A stretch of DNA of 13,352 nt. It comes from UBA8886 sp002731655 (GTDB lineage Archaea; Thermoplasmatota; Poseidoniia; MGIII; CG-Epi1). The translations under genes were made by a program, and so were the position numbers. The DNA lies in assembly GCA_030754655.1 (NCBI GenBank), contig JASLZX010000023.1, forward strand, positions 1 to 13,352. Reading direction: 5' to 3'. The stretch's first letter is position 1; every line of letters starts with the position of its first letter. Below the pieces are notes generated by a model that was given only the letters and a program-made list of their open reading frames with translations, did not search any database and was not told the origin of the DNA. This document shows positions 5,862 to 12,471 of the stretch, one piece after another.

Positions 5862-7088
5862 GTGCTGTTGACTCGGGGGCGGCTGCTGGTCGTGGCCGCG
5901 GCGGTCTGCTGGAGCCTCTCCGGCTTCTTCCTCAAGGCACCAGCCATCCAGGCCATCGACCCAGAGGCGCGCGGACTGCTGGTGGCGTGCTGGCGGTCAT
6001 TCTTCGCCGCGGGCGGGATAGCGCTCTTCGTCGACTGGAAACAGGTACGCTGGCGGCCGGGGCTGTTGCCGCTGGTCGGATTCTTCGCTGCGATGAACCT
6101 CCTGTACGTGCAGGCGATGACCTCGTCGACCGATGCGGGCAACGTCATCTTCCTGCAATATCTGGCACCCTTCTGGGTGCTGCTTGGCTCTGCGTTCTGG
6201 CTGCATGAGCGGCTTGAACGCGAAAACGTCGCGGGCATAGCGTGCGGACTGGCGGGAGTCGCCGTGATTGGCTCTGCCGTCATCGGCAACTCCCAAGCGA
6301 CCGGGGCGCTGCTGGCAGTTGGGGCGGGTGTGACCTATGCTGGCGTAATCATCTGCCTGCGCTACCTGCGAGAGGAAGATCCTGGCTGGCTTGTGTTCCT
6401 CTGCTTCGTCTGCAGCGGACTAGTGCTGCTGCCGTTCGTACTGACACAGGAGAGGCAGCTGGCGGGCGAAGAGTGGGTCTGGGTTGGGGCGCTCGGAACG
6501 GTACAGATGGCGCTCGCCTACGGGCTGTTCGCCAACGGCGTGCGCCACATCAAGGCGCAGGAAGGATCGCTGATTTCGCTCATCGAGCCGGTGCTGAATC
6601 CAATCTGGGTACTGCTGGCTGCCCGGACTATTGATGCTTCGTGGGGTGCTGACATCGACCAGCGTACCATCGTCGGCGGTGGACTCATCCTGCTGGGGCT
6701 GGTGGTTCGCTACGCACGCGCCGAGGGGACACCGTGCTCCAACATCGATGACACGGGCGTACGGAGACGCGAGCGACTCGGATGGGGACTGGTGGCATTC
6801 TCTGCCGTCGGGGCGGTATTGATGGTCCAGTCCGGTGCGCCAGAAGCATGGAGCTGGGGGCTGTTCCTGCCACTGGCGGGCGGGTGGCTCTGCATTTTCG
6901 AGGCGTGGGACCGCACCTGCGTCTTCCACGCCGCCTTTTCAACGAGCGAGGTTGCCGGTGCCGTCTGTCCCATTGACGAACCGCAGACGGCGGCGCAGGC
7001 GAAGTTGCAGGCGTGGTTGCTGACGCTACGTGCAGTCGCGGTCGCCGCTGCCATCATTGCGGTCTTCGACCTGATGGTTGGAACTTGA
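5862..7088 (+). CDS. EamA/DMT-family transporter with a C-terminal membrane extension
   Basis: This 408-residue protein contains two EamA repeats with about ten membrane helices, at roughly 8-140 and 148-285. The second repeat has the family signature IEPVLNPIWVLLAA at about 241-254. Such proteins export or import small metabolites such as amino acids or nucleotide sugars; the substrate cannot be read from sequence. After VVRYARAEG (about 281-289) a further 120 residues follow, with basic RRRERLGW, two hydrophobic helices (about 307-346), the motif DRTCVFHAA at 350-358, and a last helix at 386-405. This is beyond the usual 280-310 residue length. The start is GTG at 5862, or TTG at 5868. It probably belongs to the htpX operon, and its stop overlaps the next start. 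Confidence 0.85.
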   Translation: MLLTRGRLLVVAAAVCWSLSGFFLKAPAIQAIDPEARGLLVACWRSFFAAGGIALFVDWKQVRWRPGLLPLVGFFAAMNLLYVQAMTSSTDAGNVIFLQYLAPFWVLLGSAFWLHERLERENVAGIACGLAGVAVIGSAVIGNSQATGALLAVGAGVTYAGVIICLRYLREEDPGWLVFLCFVCSGLVLLPFVLTQERQLAGEEWVWVGALGTVQMALAYGLFANGVRHIKAQEGSLISLIEPVLNPIWVLLAARTIDASWGADIDQRTIVGGGLILLGLVVRYARAEGTPCSNIDDTGVRRRERLGWGLVAFSAVGAVLMVQSGAPEAWSWGLFLPLAGGWLCIFEAWDRTCVFHAAFSTSEVAGAVCPIDEPQTAAQAKLQAWLLTLRAVAVAAAIIAVFDLMVGT

Positions 7089-7405
7089 GAGACCCCACGC
7101 GCAGGGAACTGTTCTTTGTTCTTTGTATTGTGTTACTTGGGACATACGTATCCTGGATTACGAGACTTGAAGACCCCTATTATCGCCGCATTCTTCTAGT
7201 TCCCCAGTCATTTTGTATTTTACTAGTACTCTACGCGATTTATGATCCTACCAGCGTTCTCAGATTCATGACAAATATGTTGGCAAAAGCGGTCATGGCA
7301 GAAAAGGACAGTGATGGTGACGGGGAGCTGTCGAAAGAGAAATACGATACGATGGTCGAACAGGCCAAATCGGACGGGGGATGGCCCGGCGACTTTTACA
7401 CTTGA
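7085..7405 (+). CDS. Small two-helix membrane protein with an EF-hand-like loop
   Basis: I do not recognise a family for this 106-residue protein. The TTG start at 7085 overlaps the EamA stop (TTGA). An upstream in-frame ATG at 7013 would lie deep inside the EamA gene and encodes nothing plausible. Hydrophobic helices lie at about 9-26 and 35-52. They are followed by a soluble tail with D75-S-D-G-D-G-E-L-S-K-E-K86, which matches the D-x-D-x-D-G start of a calcium-binding EF-hand, but position 12 is Lys instead of Glu, with Glu one place earlier. Calcium binding is therefore uncertain. The membrane half is clearly AT-richer than its neighbours, suggesting acquisition or recent change. No own promoter is evident. 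Confidence 0.6.
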   Translation: MRDPTRRELFFVLCIVLLGTYVSWITRLEDPYYRRILLVPQSFCILLVLYAIYDPTSVLRFMTNMLAKAVMAEKDSDGDGELSKEKYDTMVEQAKSDGGWPGDFYT

Positions 7406-7427
7406 CGTACGCAGCCGTGGCGTCGCG

Positions 7428-7586
7428 ATGACCTACGACAACATCCTCGAGACCATCGAGAAGAAGGTGGCAGGCCAGATGGCCGAGAAGGCGCTGAACG
7501 AGATACTTGCGGACAAGGAGCTGCAGGAGCTGGGCAACGCCCTTCAACCGGACGAGGCACTGAAGGAAGAACGGGGCCTCACGTAA
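7428..7586 (+). CDS. Short charged helical protein, function unknown
   Basis: A 52-residue frame runs from the ATG at 7428 to the stop at 7586. It begins MTYDNILETIEKKVAGQMAE and continues with alternating acidic, basic and Leu/Ala residues, predicting two or three amphipathic helices without membrane segments or Cys. It returns to backbone-like GC and third-position usage, which favours a real gene. It lies 22 bases after the preceding stop in the same direction and could be the last gene of the operon. No family is recognised, and the small size keeps confidence modest. Confidence 0.5.
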   Translation: MTYDNILETIEKKVAGQMAEKALNEILADKELQELGNALQPDEALKEERGLT

Positions 7587-7591
7587 CCAGT

Positions 7592-7661
7592 TTAGCCTAA
7601 CCTCTTACTGCCAACAACATCTCCAGTATTATCGAACTTGACATCAAGGTACCAGTCGTCG
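7592..7661 (-). pseudogene. Orphan C-terminal coding remnant after the FMN-reductase fragment
   Basis: Downstream of the FMN-reductase stop, in a different frame, the minus strand reads DDDWYLDVKFDNTGDVVGSK and stops at 7592-7594. It looks protein-like, with alternating aromatic and acidic residues, and does not resemble the usual FMN-reductase ending. It may be the end of another gene fused by deletion, or chance coding. Confidence 0.3.
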
Positions 7662-7946
7662 TCAGCGGGACCATTCGACGATATTCTTGGTGCTCGCGCT
7701 GGCCTGGAAATTGTAGACCGGCGTCGCGAATATGATTCCCTCAGCTGCCGCAACCGACGCACGCAGCGACTTCGTCGTCGGCTCGTCATAGCACTCGCCA
7801 CCATCACAGAGCGGCAGCCCCGCTTCACGCAGGTCCAGGTATTCCACTTCATGACCGGCGCCCTCGAGCTCGGTCCGTAGCGCTTCTGCCATTACTCGTG
7901 AACGGGAACCGTCGCGTAAGCTGCAGCTGAACAGGAGGTAACTCAA
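7662..7946 (-). pseudogene. Truncated NADPH-dependent FMN reductase / flavodoxin-fold protein
   Basis: The 94-residue frame starts with TTG at 7946, overlapping the stop of the LVIVD-type lipoprotein gene (TTGA). It shows the N-terminal half of the NADPH-dependent FMN reductase family: LLFSCSLRDGSRSRVMAEAL as the flavin phosphate loop region, VEYLDLREAGLPLCDGG, and ATPVYNFQASASTKNIVEW at about 74-92. Family members are usually about 175-200 residues and continue with a GK-W strand and a GG loop. Here a TGA follows EWSR directly. The second half of the flavin-binding domain is missing, so activity is doubtful. The N-terminal half itself looks intact, suggesting a recent event. Confidence 0.7.
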
Positions 7947-9871
7947 TCGTAGAGTGGTGGGAACAGGTACCCCGGTAGCCGGTCATCGTCGTATTGCACG
8001 ACGTAGAGCCCGCTCACCATCTCAGAGATGTAGATGTAGCCGCGCGGGTCAAACTGCAGCCCCCAGTTGAACGGAATAATGCATGACGCCCAGCAGTCAG
8101 CAAGGTCGTACTCCAGCTCAGTGGCCGGGTCGTCAATCCAGTCAGGCCCGTGCGAGAGATAGTAAGCACGCGAGTGGGTTGTACCGAGGCTGGTGATTGC
8201 CTGCCATCCAAGCTCCGGTTCGGGGTTGCCGTTCTCCCACTCAATCGAGCTCCAGATACCGCCATGGTCGGTAACCCATGCGCCGCCGTGGTAGTGCGTC
8301 CAGTAGACGCTACCGCCAAGCCCGGTGTCGCCGTTGTGCGGGCTGAAGATGTAGCCGCCGGGGATGTAGTGCTGCGGATGCGTAGTGACATTGCCGTTCT
8401 CATCTACTTTTATGCTAGTGCCGGGCAGCCTCCACTTTGAGACCAGGAACGGCTTGGCGGGGTCGGTCGTGTCAATCGTCCAGACCCAGCCAGTGTGGTT
8501 GGCGTTGCTGCCATACTCTGGGGCAATGAGGGTGTAGTGGCGCCAGTTGATTCCGTAGTTCGGGTCCTGATAGCCGGTACCACACTTGGAAGGCCATGGT
8601 TCCGGGCTGCCAGCGTAGATACCTTCGCAGACCAGGTGGTCGTAGGGAATAACATAGTGGATGTTGCCGTTTCCGTTAGGTGGGTTGACCCACTCCTCAG
8701 CGCTCATCCCGGCATGGCCGCCACCCTCGGGGCCGTACCATCCATCGCTTGCTGACGAGCAGCCCATCCATCGTCCCACCTCATTGTTCTGTGGCCAGCT
8801 TACACCGTACGGATCCGGGATCGAGGGAGGGGAACTCACGTCCACAATTCGAAGACCGGCATCCCAGTATGCTGCATAGAGCAGGATCTGGTCGGTGATT
8901 GGATGGCGGTGGATGACGTTGTCATGATTGAAAACCGTCCCGCCACACGTCGTTCCAGGTTCCGGGGAATATCCCCCATGACGCTCGATTAGTCGGGCAG
9001 ACTCGTTCTCGCCCGTACCGGGAATGATGCTCCCAAAGTCAGAAGCCCAGAAAATCTGCGTGCCCTTGTAATTACCGCCCCCACCAATTTCCGGGTAGGG
9101 ATCTGCTCCAAACAGGAAGACATGGCATTCATCCTGCTGTGATGGTGGCGCGTTGGACCAGTCGCAGTAGACATGGACGTCCTGGTTATGGAAGCCTGCG
9201 GGCGGGTTGTTCCATTCGGCCCGCTTGACAGGGTAGTTCTTGTTGCTGACATCAATCAGGTCGAGTCGGTTCATACCGGAATTAGCCTCGCTTCCGCTGG
9301 GGATAGGGTCTAGTTCGCTGTTGGTCAGCTCGTGATTGATGAGCACCCAGTTGTTGTCCTGCGTCACCTTGATATCGATTATGCGTGCGACATCTGCGTA
9401 ATATGTTGAGAGTTGTTGGACATTGTTCGGTTCACGGATATCCAGGATGTGGAACTGGTTGTATGCCGCTACATATGCGTAACAGCCTTCAACGCAGTCC
9501 GGGAAATCTCCCTCGATTATTACCTCTGAATTGTCACCCGGTGTTGGTTTAGTGTTCTTGGACTCACTGTCACAGGGACGGCCCACCCAGGCATTTTCCG
9601 GGTCAGGGGGAGGAGTCAACTCCCCGTCACAGTTGAGGTTGTGGTAGTCAATCAGGGTCATGTTGTCGGTCGCCAGGAAATGCTCGGACAGGTTGGTGTG
9701 GTTGTGGTTTCCCGGACCGGTAATCTCCGTGACCGGGTCAGTCCAGTTTAATGACCAGTGGTTGCTGTCCTTGCCATCGTCGGCATCGAGACAGCCAGAG
9801 ACAAGCGATAACGTCAGCAGACCCACCATTGCAATCGCTGCTATACGCTGCTGCTCCCGAGTCAGTTCCAT
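7943..9871 (-). CDS. Secreted lipoprotein with LVIVD-type beta-propeller repeats
   Basis: This 642-residue exported protein is probably anchored outside the membrane. I chose the ATG at 9871 because it begins a lipoprotein signal (MELTREQQRI, hydrophobic 11-24, lipobox VSGC with C27) and has a TATA-like box 25 bases upstream. The longer frame adds 34 implausible Arg-rich residues. Short repeats of the LVIVD type (beta-strand, I/V-D-V/I, then proline) occur at about 139-156 (FHILDIREPNN), 203-220 (LDLIDVSNKNYP), 340-352 (LRIVDVSSPPSIP), 463-480 (VWTIDTTDPAKPFLVSKW) and 622-633. They suggest a propeller. Many His, Trp and Cys residues are present. Ligand and function are unknown. A truncated flavodoxin-fold gene follows with overlap. 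Confidence 0.8.
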   Translation of the reverse strand: MELTREQQRIAAIAMVGLLTLSLVSGCLDADDGKDSNHWSLNWTDPVTEITGPGNHNHTNLSEHFLATDNMTLIDYHNLNCDGELTPPPDPENAWVGRPCDSESKNTKPTPGDNSEVIIEGDFPDCVEGCYAYVAAYNQFHILDIREPNNVQQLSTYYADVARIIDIKVTQDNNWVLINHELTNSELDPIPSGSEANSGMNRLDLIDVSNKNYPVKRAEWNNPPAGFHNQDVHVYCDWSNAPPSQQDECHVFLFGADPYPEIGGGGNYKGTQIFWASDFGSIIPGTGENESARLIERHGGYSPEPGTTCGGTVFNHDNVIHRHPITDQILLYAAYWDAGLRIVDVSSPPSIPDPYGVSWPQNNEVGRWMGCSSASDGWYGPEGGGHAGMSAEEWVNPPNGNGNIHYVIPYDHLVCEGIYAGSPEPWPSKCGTGYQDPNYGINWRHYTLIAPEYGSNANHTGWVWTIDTTDPAKPFLVSKWRLPGTSIKVDENGNVTTHPQHYIPGGYIFSPHNGDTGLGGSVYWTHYHGGAWVTDHGGIWSSIEWENGNPEPELGWQAITSLGTTHSRAYYLSHGPDWIDDPATELEYDLADCWASCIIPFNWGLQFDPRGYIYISEMVSGLYVVQYDDDRLPGYLFPPLYD

Positions 9872-9892
9872 GCCGCGGGCCACGATACCGGT

Positions 9893-9900
9893 GATTAAAG
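9893..9900 (-). promoter_or_regulatory. TATA-like box for the LVIVD-type lipoprotein gene
   Basis: The minus strand reads CTTTAATC, centred about 25 bases before the ATG at 9871. It sits just beyond the stop of the asparaginase gene at 9903, so the lipoprotein gene is probably transcribed separately. It also supports the chosen start. Confidence 0.6.
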
Positions 9901-9902
9901 AC

Positions 9903-10667
9903 TTAGTCCTGCCGCAACGCCCACGGCATGCTCGCATTGGAGATTCCGACGCCCTCACCCTCGGAGAGCGCAATCAGCCCGATTTCCACGTCGGCGGGAT
10001 AGAGCGCGACGCCCCACGCGAGCGCCTCGGCGAGCGAAAGGCCGTTGGCCATCTTCTGCGCGACGCGGAAGCAGAGCAGCCGGCGCGAAATCGCCTCGCC
10101 GATGCCGGTCGCCGCAATCCCGATTCCCGCGTCGGTCCAGAGCCCGCCACCCCAGTGCGGCGTATCGCCGACGCGCCCCACCGGGCGGCCGCTGACGCCG
10201 CCGGTCGAAGAGGCGACCGCGAAGACGCCTTCGGCGTCGAGCGCGACAGCGCCGACTGTGTCGGTCGCCGATTTCCTCTGCGAGCCGGTGACCGGCGCCG
10301 GCGTGATACCATGGGTCTGCGCGTACGCTCGCGCGCCACTGCCGGCGAGCGTATCGAACTCCTCGTCCATTACCAGCCGCGCGACGCGGACTGGGTTGGC
10401 GATATCGTCGACAGCGGCGATCGTCCCCAGCCGGCCGTCACTGCACGCCACCGCCGCGTCAACCTGCACCGAGCCGTCGGCGCGCAGGCAGGAGCCGGTG
10501 CCGGCGTTGAAGCGCGGGTCGTCCTCGAGCGCAACGACCGCGGCGACCGCGGCGCTGACCGCGTCAGCGCCGCCTGCGAGCAGCTCCCAGCCAATATCGG
10601 CAGCAGCGTCAACACCATCCTGCTCTTCCACCGAATGGCCGGCGCCGCCGTGGACTACGATGCGCAT
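9903..10667 (-). CDS. Isoaspartyl peptidase / L-asparaginase (Ntn-hydrolase)
   Basis: This 254-residue protein belongs to the plant-type asparaginase / beta-aspartyl peptidase family, which hydrolyses isoaspartyl dipeptides and asparagine after autocleavage into two subunits. The N-terminus MRIVVHGGAG is typical; an upstream in-frame ATG at 10718 only adds a proline-rich stretch. RFNAGTGSCL at about 52-61 is conserved. The cleavage site is ATD-TVGAVALD, with T137 as the nucleophile, and STGGVSGRPVGRVGDTP at about 153-169 shapes the substrate pocket. It is shorter than bacterial relatives of about 310-320 residues, mainly in the linker and the end. It starts divergently from the thioesterase gene. 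Confidence 0.9.
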   Translation of the reverse strand: MRIVVHGGAGHSVEEQDGVDAAADIGWELLAGGADAVSAAVAAVVALEDDPRFNAGTGSCLRADGSVQVDAAVACSDGRLGTIAAVDDIANPVRVARLVMDEEFDTLAGSGARAYAQTHGITPAPVTGSQRKSATDTVGAVALDAEGVFAVASSTGGVSGRPVGRVGDTPHWGGGLWTDAGIGIAATGIGEAISRRLLCFRVAQKMANGLSLAEALAWGVALYPADVEIGLIALSEGEGVGISNASMPWALRQD

Positions 10668-10686
10668 GCGCGGCGCAGGAGGGGGC

Positions 10687-10694
10687 GCTATTTG
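10687..10694 (-). promoter_or_regulatory. TATA-like box for the asparaginase gene
   Basis: The minus strand reads CAAATAGC, centred about 24 bases before the ATG at 10667. The match to a TATA box is moderate, but the spacing agrees with the other genes and with the chosen start. Confidence 0.45.
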
Positions 10695-10708
10695 CCGGCA
10701 CGGTTCGG

Positions 10709-10716
10709 CTTTAAGC
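10709..10716 (+). promoter_or_regulatory. TATA-like box for the thioesterase / C26 operon
   Basis: CTTTAAGC is centred about 24 bases before the ATG at 10736. The divergent spacer of 68 bases holds both promoters. Confidence 0.55.
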
Positions 10717-10735
10717 ACCGCGCCGTTCGCCGCCC

Positions 10736-11131
10736 ATGAGCGACGGAGAGGGAGAGGGGCAGCCGGTAATCCGCGTGCTGATGATGCCCAAGGACACCAA
10801 CGCCTTCGGCACCATTTTCGGCGGGGTAATCATGAGCCAGATTGACCAGACCGCCGCTATCGAGGCGCACAAGCACCACGTAGGAATGGTTGTGACGGTC
10901 GCGATGGACTCGGTCGAGTTCAAGCAGCCGGTCCTCGTCGGCGACCTCGTCTCATACTACTGCACCACCCACCGCGTCGGGAAGAGCTCGGTCACCCTCG
11001 ACGTGAACGTCATGGCGCAGCGGCAGTTCGCCGAGAGTGGCAAGTTCATCCCCGTAACCGAGGCGCGCGTCACGATGGTCGCCATCGGCGACGACTGCAA
11101 GCCAATCCCGCTCAGCCGCCCGCAGGTATGA
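10736..11131 (+). CDS. Acyl-CoA thioesterase, hotdog fold (YciA/BACH type)
   Basis: This 131-residue single-hotdog protein hydrolyses acyl-CoA to free acid and CoA. The family signature MPKDTNAFGTIFGGVIMSQI at 17-36 contains the catalytic loop and hotdog helix, and D37 follows. VTVAMDSVEFKQPVLVGDLV at about 53-72 is the central strand region. Length and motif order match bacterial YciA. The usual G-D/E-I-F-G-G is G-T-I-F-G-G here, a small departure. No signal peptide, so cytoplasmic. The stop overlaps the next start (ATGA at 11128-11131), indicating translational coupling with the C26 hydrolase. Confidence 0.9.
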   Translation: MSDGEGEGQPVIRVLMMPKDTNAFGTIFGGVIMSQIDQTAAIEAHKHHVGMVVTVAMDSVEFKQPVLVGDLVSYYCTTHRVGKSSVTLDVNVMAQRQFAESGKFIPVTEARVTMVAIGDDCKPIPLSRPQV

Positions 11132-11814
11132 CGCGGCCGCTGATTGGCATCACCGGCTCGCACGACCGCGCCACCTGGGATATCTGGGTGGACGACGTAG
11201 TCCTCGTCCCGGCCGCCTACACCGAAGCGGTCGAGCGGGTCGGCGGCCAGCCGGTCGTGATACCGCCCGGCGACTGTGACATCTCGCTGGTCGAGAAGCT
11301 GGACGGGCTGGTGGTCGCCGGAGGGGCGGACCTGAATCCCGACACCTACGGCGAGGCTCCCGTACCGGAAACCGCCGACTGGCGCGACCGGCAGGACGCG
11401 TCAGAGCGGGGGCTGGTCGCCGCGGTGCTCGAGCGGGACCTGCCACTGTTGGGAATCTGCCGCGGGCTGCAACTGCTGGCGGTGATGCACGGGGGGCGGC
11501 TGCACCAGCACCTGCCAGGAACCGCCGGGCACGAAGAGCACGGCGGCACGGGCGGGACCTGGACCAACCACGAAGTGTCGCTGGAACCGGGCTCGCGCAT
11601 CGCCAGCATCCTGGGCGAGAGCGTTACCGGAAATTCCGGCCACCACCAGGGCGTCGCCGACGCCGGCACCCTGCGAGTCACCGGACGGACGCTGGACGGC
11701 CTTATCGAGGCGGCGGAGCACCCTGACCGGAGATTCTGCATAGCGGTCCAGTGGCACCCGGAGATGGTGCGCCATGACGCGCTCTTCGCGGCGCTGGTCA
11801 CGGCAGCGCGCTAA
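11128..11814 (+). CDS. Peptidase C26 / class I glutamine-amidotransferase-like hydrolase (PuuD-like)
   Basis: This 228-residue protein matches the gamma-glutamyl hydrolase family that includes PuuD, which splits gamma-glutamyl-GABA; the actual substrate is not known. The start RPLIGITGSHD is typical, and LVVAGGADLNPDTYGE at 61-76 is the oxyanion strand region. The nucleophile is C111 in LLGICRGLQLLAVMHGG, and H210 and E212 in VQWHPEM complete the triad. It overlaps the thioesterase gene by four bases. Bases 11622-11814, encoding residues 166-228, are duplicated at 13035-13227. Confidence 0.92.
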   Translation: MTRPLIGITGSHDRATWDIWVDDVVLVPAAYTEAVERVGGQPVVIPPGDCDISLVEKLDGLVVAGGADLNPDTYGEAPVPETADWRDRQDASERGLVAAVLERDLPLLGICRGLQLLAVMHGGRLHQHLPGTAGHEEHGGTGGTWTNHEVSLEPGSRIASILGESVTGNSGHHQGVADAGTLRVTGRTLDGLIEAAEHPDRRFCIAVQWHPEMVRHDALFAALVTAAR

Positions 11815-11892
11815 CCGCGCCGCGGCAACCGGCCTGAGATGACAAGCCTTAAACCGGACGCATTTCTGCCGCCGAAGTTGCGGGGGTCGCAT
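11622..11892 (+). repeat. Large direct repeat, copy 1 (C26 3' end, spacer, tRNA 5' end)
   Basis: This 271-base segment is repeated at 13035-13303 with ten substitutions and one 2-base gap, about 96% identity. It covers the last 63 codons of the C26 gene, the whole spacer including the tRNA promoter, and the first 13 bases of tRNA-Leu. Copy 1 is the intact locus. Confidence 0.97.
11846..11855 (+). promoter_or_regulatory. TATA-like box for tRNA-Leu
   Basis: GCCTTAAACC is centred about 29 bases before the tRNA 5' end. The TTAAACC core is retained in the second copy (about 13261-13268), where the tRNA is truncated. Confidence 0.55.
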
Positions 11893-11967
11893 AGTATGGC
11901 CAATTGCGATAGGTTCAGGGCCTATTCCGTTAGCGGTACGGGGGTTCGAATCCCTCCCCCCGCACCA
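11880..11967 (+). tRNA. tRNA-Leu (anticodon CAG)
   Basis: A full type II cloverleaf can be folded by eye. The acceptor stem is GCGGGGG with CCCCCGC, and the D stem is GCA with TGC around a loop containing GG. The anticodon stem is ATAGG with CCTAT, and the loop TTCAGGG gives anticodon CAG at 11916-11918. The long variable arm has a CCG/CGG stem. The T stem is GGGGG with CCCTC (one G-U pair) around TTCGAAT. Discriminator A is at 11964 and CCA is encoded at 11965-11967. There is no intron. It reads CUG leucine codons. Confidence 0.97.
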
Positions 11968-11976
11968 TAGGCTTCC

Positions 11977-12252
11977 TCATCCGGCTATTATTGCAACTAC
12001 CATTATGGAACCGAAAACAATATTCAGTACGGAATAGATTAGGCAATTTTTGCCAATATGTTTGTAGTGTTCTTCTTCTTTCGAGAGATATATGGCACCA
12101 ACGATAAATCCTGCCAAAGGTATTAAAAAACTTAAGATGTAAAGTAAAGTTGTGCTGGTTTTATCAACCATAATCTCCATTTCATTTAGCAACTCTGCTT
12201 TTTTTTCCAACTCTTTTTCTCTATTGTTAATCGCTTCCCAATCAATTGCCAC
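11977..12252 (-). CDS. Small membrane protein with a coiled-coil-like N-terminus
   Basis: This 91-residue protein has a charged helical N-terminus (WEAINNREKELEKKAELLNE) and two hydrophobic helices at about 36-55 and 70-90. The helices are linked by a short polar loop, YLSKEEEHYKHIGKNC. It is probably a two-helix inner-membrane protein. A similar layout is seen in small uncharacterised archaeal membrane proteins, but I assign no family. The start is GTG at 12252, supported by a TATA-like box 24 bases upstream. The gene is strongly AT-rich compared with the backbone and converges on tRNA-Leu, ending 9 bases after the encoded CCA, so it lies in the acquired island. Confidence 0.75.
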   Translation of the reverse strand: MAIDWEAINNREKELEKKAELLNEMEIMVDKTSTTLLYILSFLIPLAGFIVGAIYLSKEEEHYKHIGKNCLIYSVLNIVFGSIMVVAIIAG

Positions 12253-12270
12253 ACTCCCCTGACGCCTTTG

Positions 12271-12280
12271 TTTAATTTAA
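12271..12280 (-). promoter_or_regulatory. TATA box for the small membrane protein
   Basis: TTTAATTTAA, a near-palindrome, is centred about 24 bases before the GTG at 12252. It directly adjoins the left copy of the 21-base repeat, which would therefore fall in the upstream BRE region. Confidence 0.6.
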
Positions 12281-12299
12281 TACTGTGGTTGTTTTGTTC
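12279..12299 (+). repeat. 21-base direct repeat, left copy
   Basis: The segment beginning AATACTGTGG and ending TTTTGTTC is identical to 13015-13035. The pair brackets the haem-b-like membrane gene and its promoter. Confidence 0.9.
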
Positions 12300-12471
12300 T
12301 TTGGTGGGGTTAATATCAACGTAGCTATTAGGGTAATCAGTGGTCGTGTATAGTAATATGAGAAACGTAAAGCCCGTTCTGACGATAGGTGTTAGCTTTT
12401 TTAGCTAGATAATAGATGTAACCGATTTTTTTGATTAATACTTATATAATCTGTTTATTCTAACTCGGTCC
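12300..12471 (+). promoter_or_regulatory. AT-rich spacer with the promoter of the haem-b-like gene
   Basis: This 172-base non-coding stretch contains a clear TATA box, CTTATATAAT at 12441-12450, centred about 26 bases before the GTG at 12472. A short hairpin, TAGCT-ttttt-AGCTA, lies at about 12393-12407, and T-runs lie nearby. I see no RNA gene. The upstream half has no recognisable content. Confidence 0.65.

Noticed and set aside
9660..10845. Long plus-strand frames opposite the asparaginase and lipoprotein genes
   Set aside because: They read as Arg/Pro/Ala-rich shadow protein; the minus strand has the HGGAG and TDTVGAV motifs.
12393..12407. Short T-loop hairpin as a riboswitch or RNA gene
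   Set aside because: The stem is only five bases in an AT-rich spacer, with no conserved architecture that I recognise.
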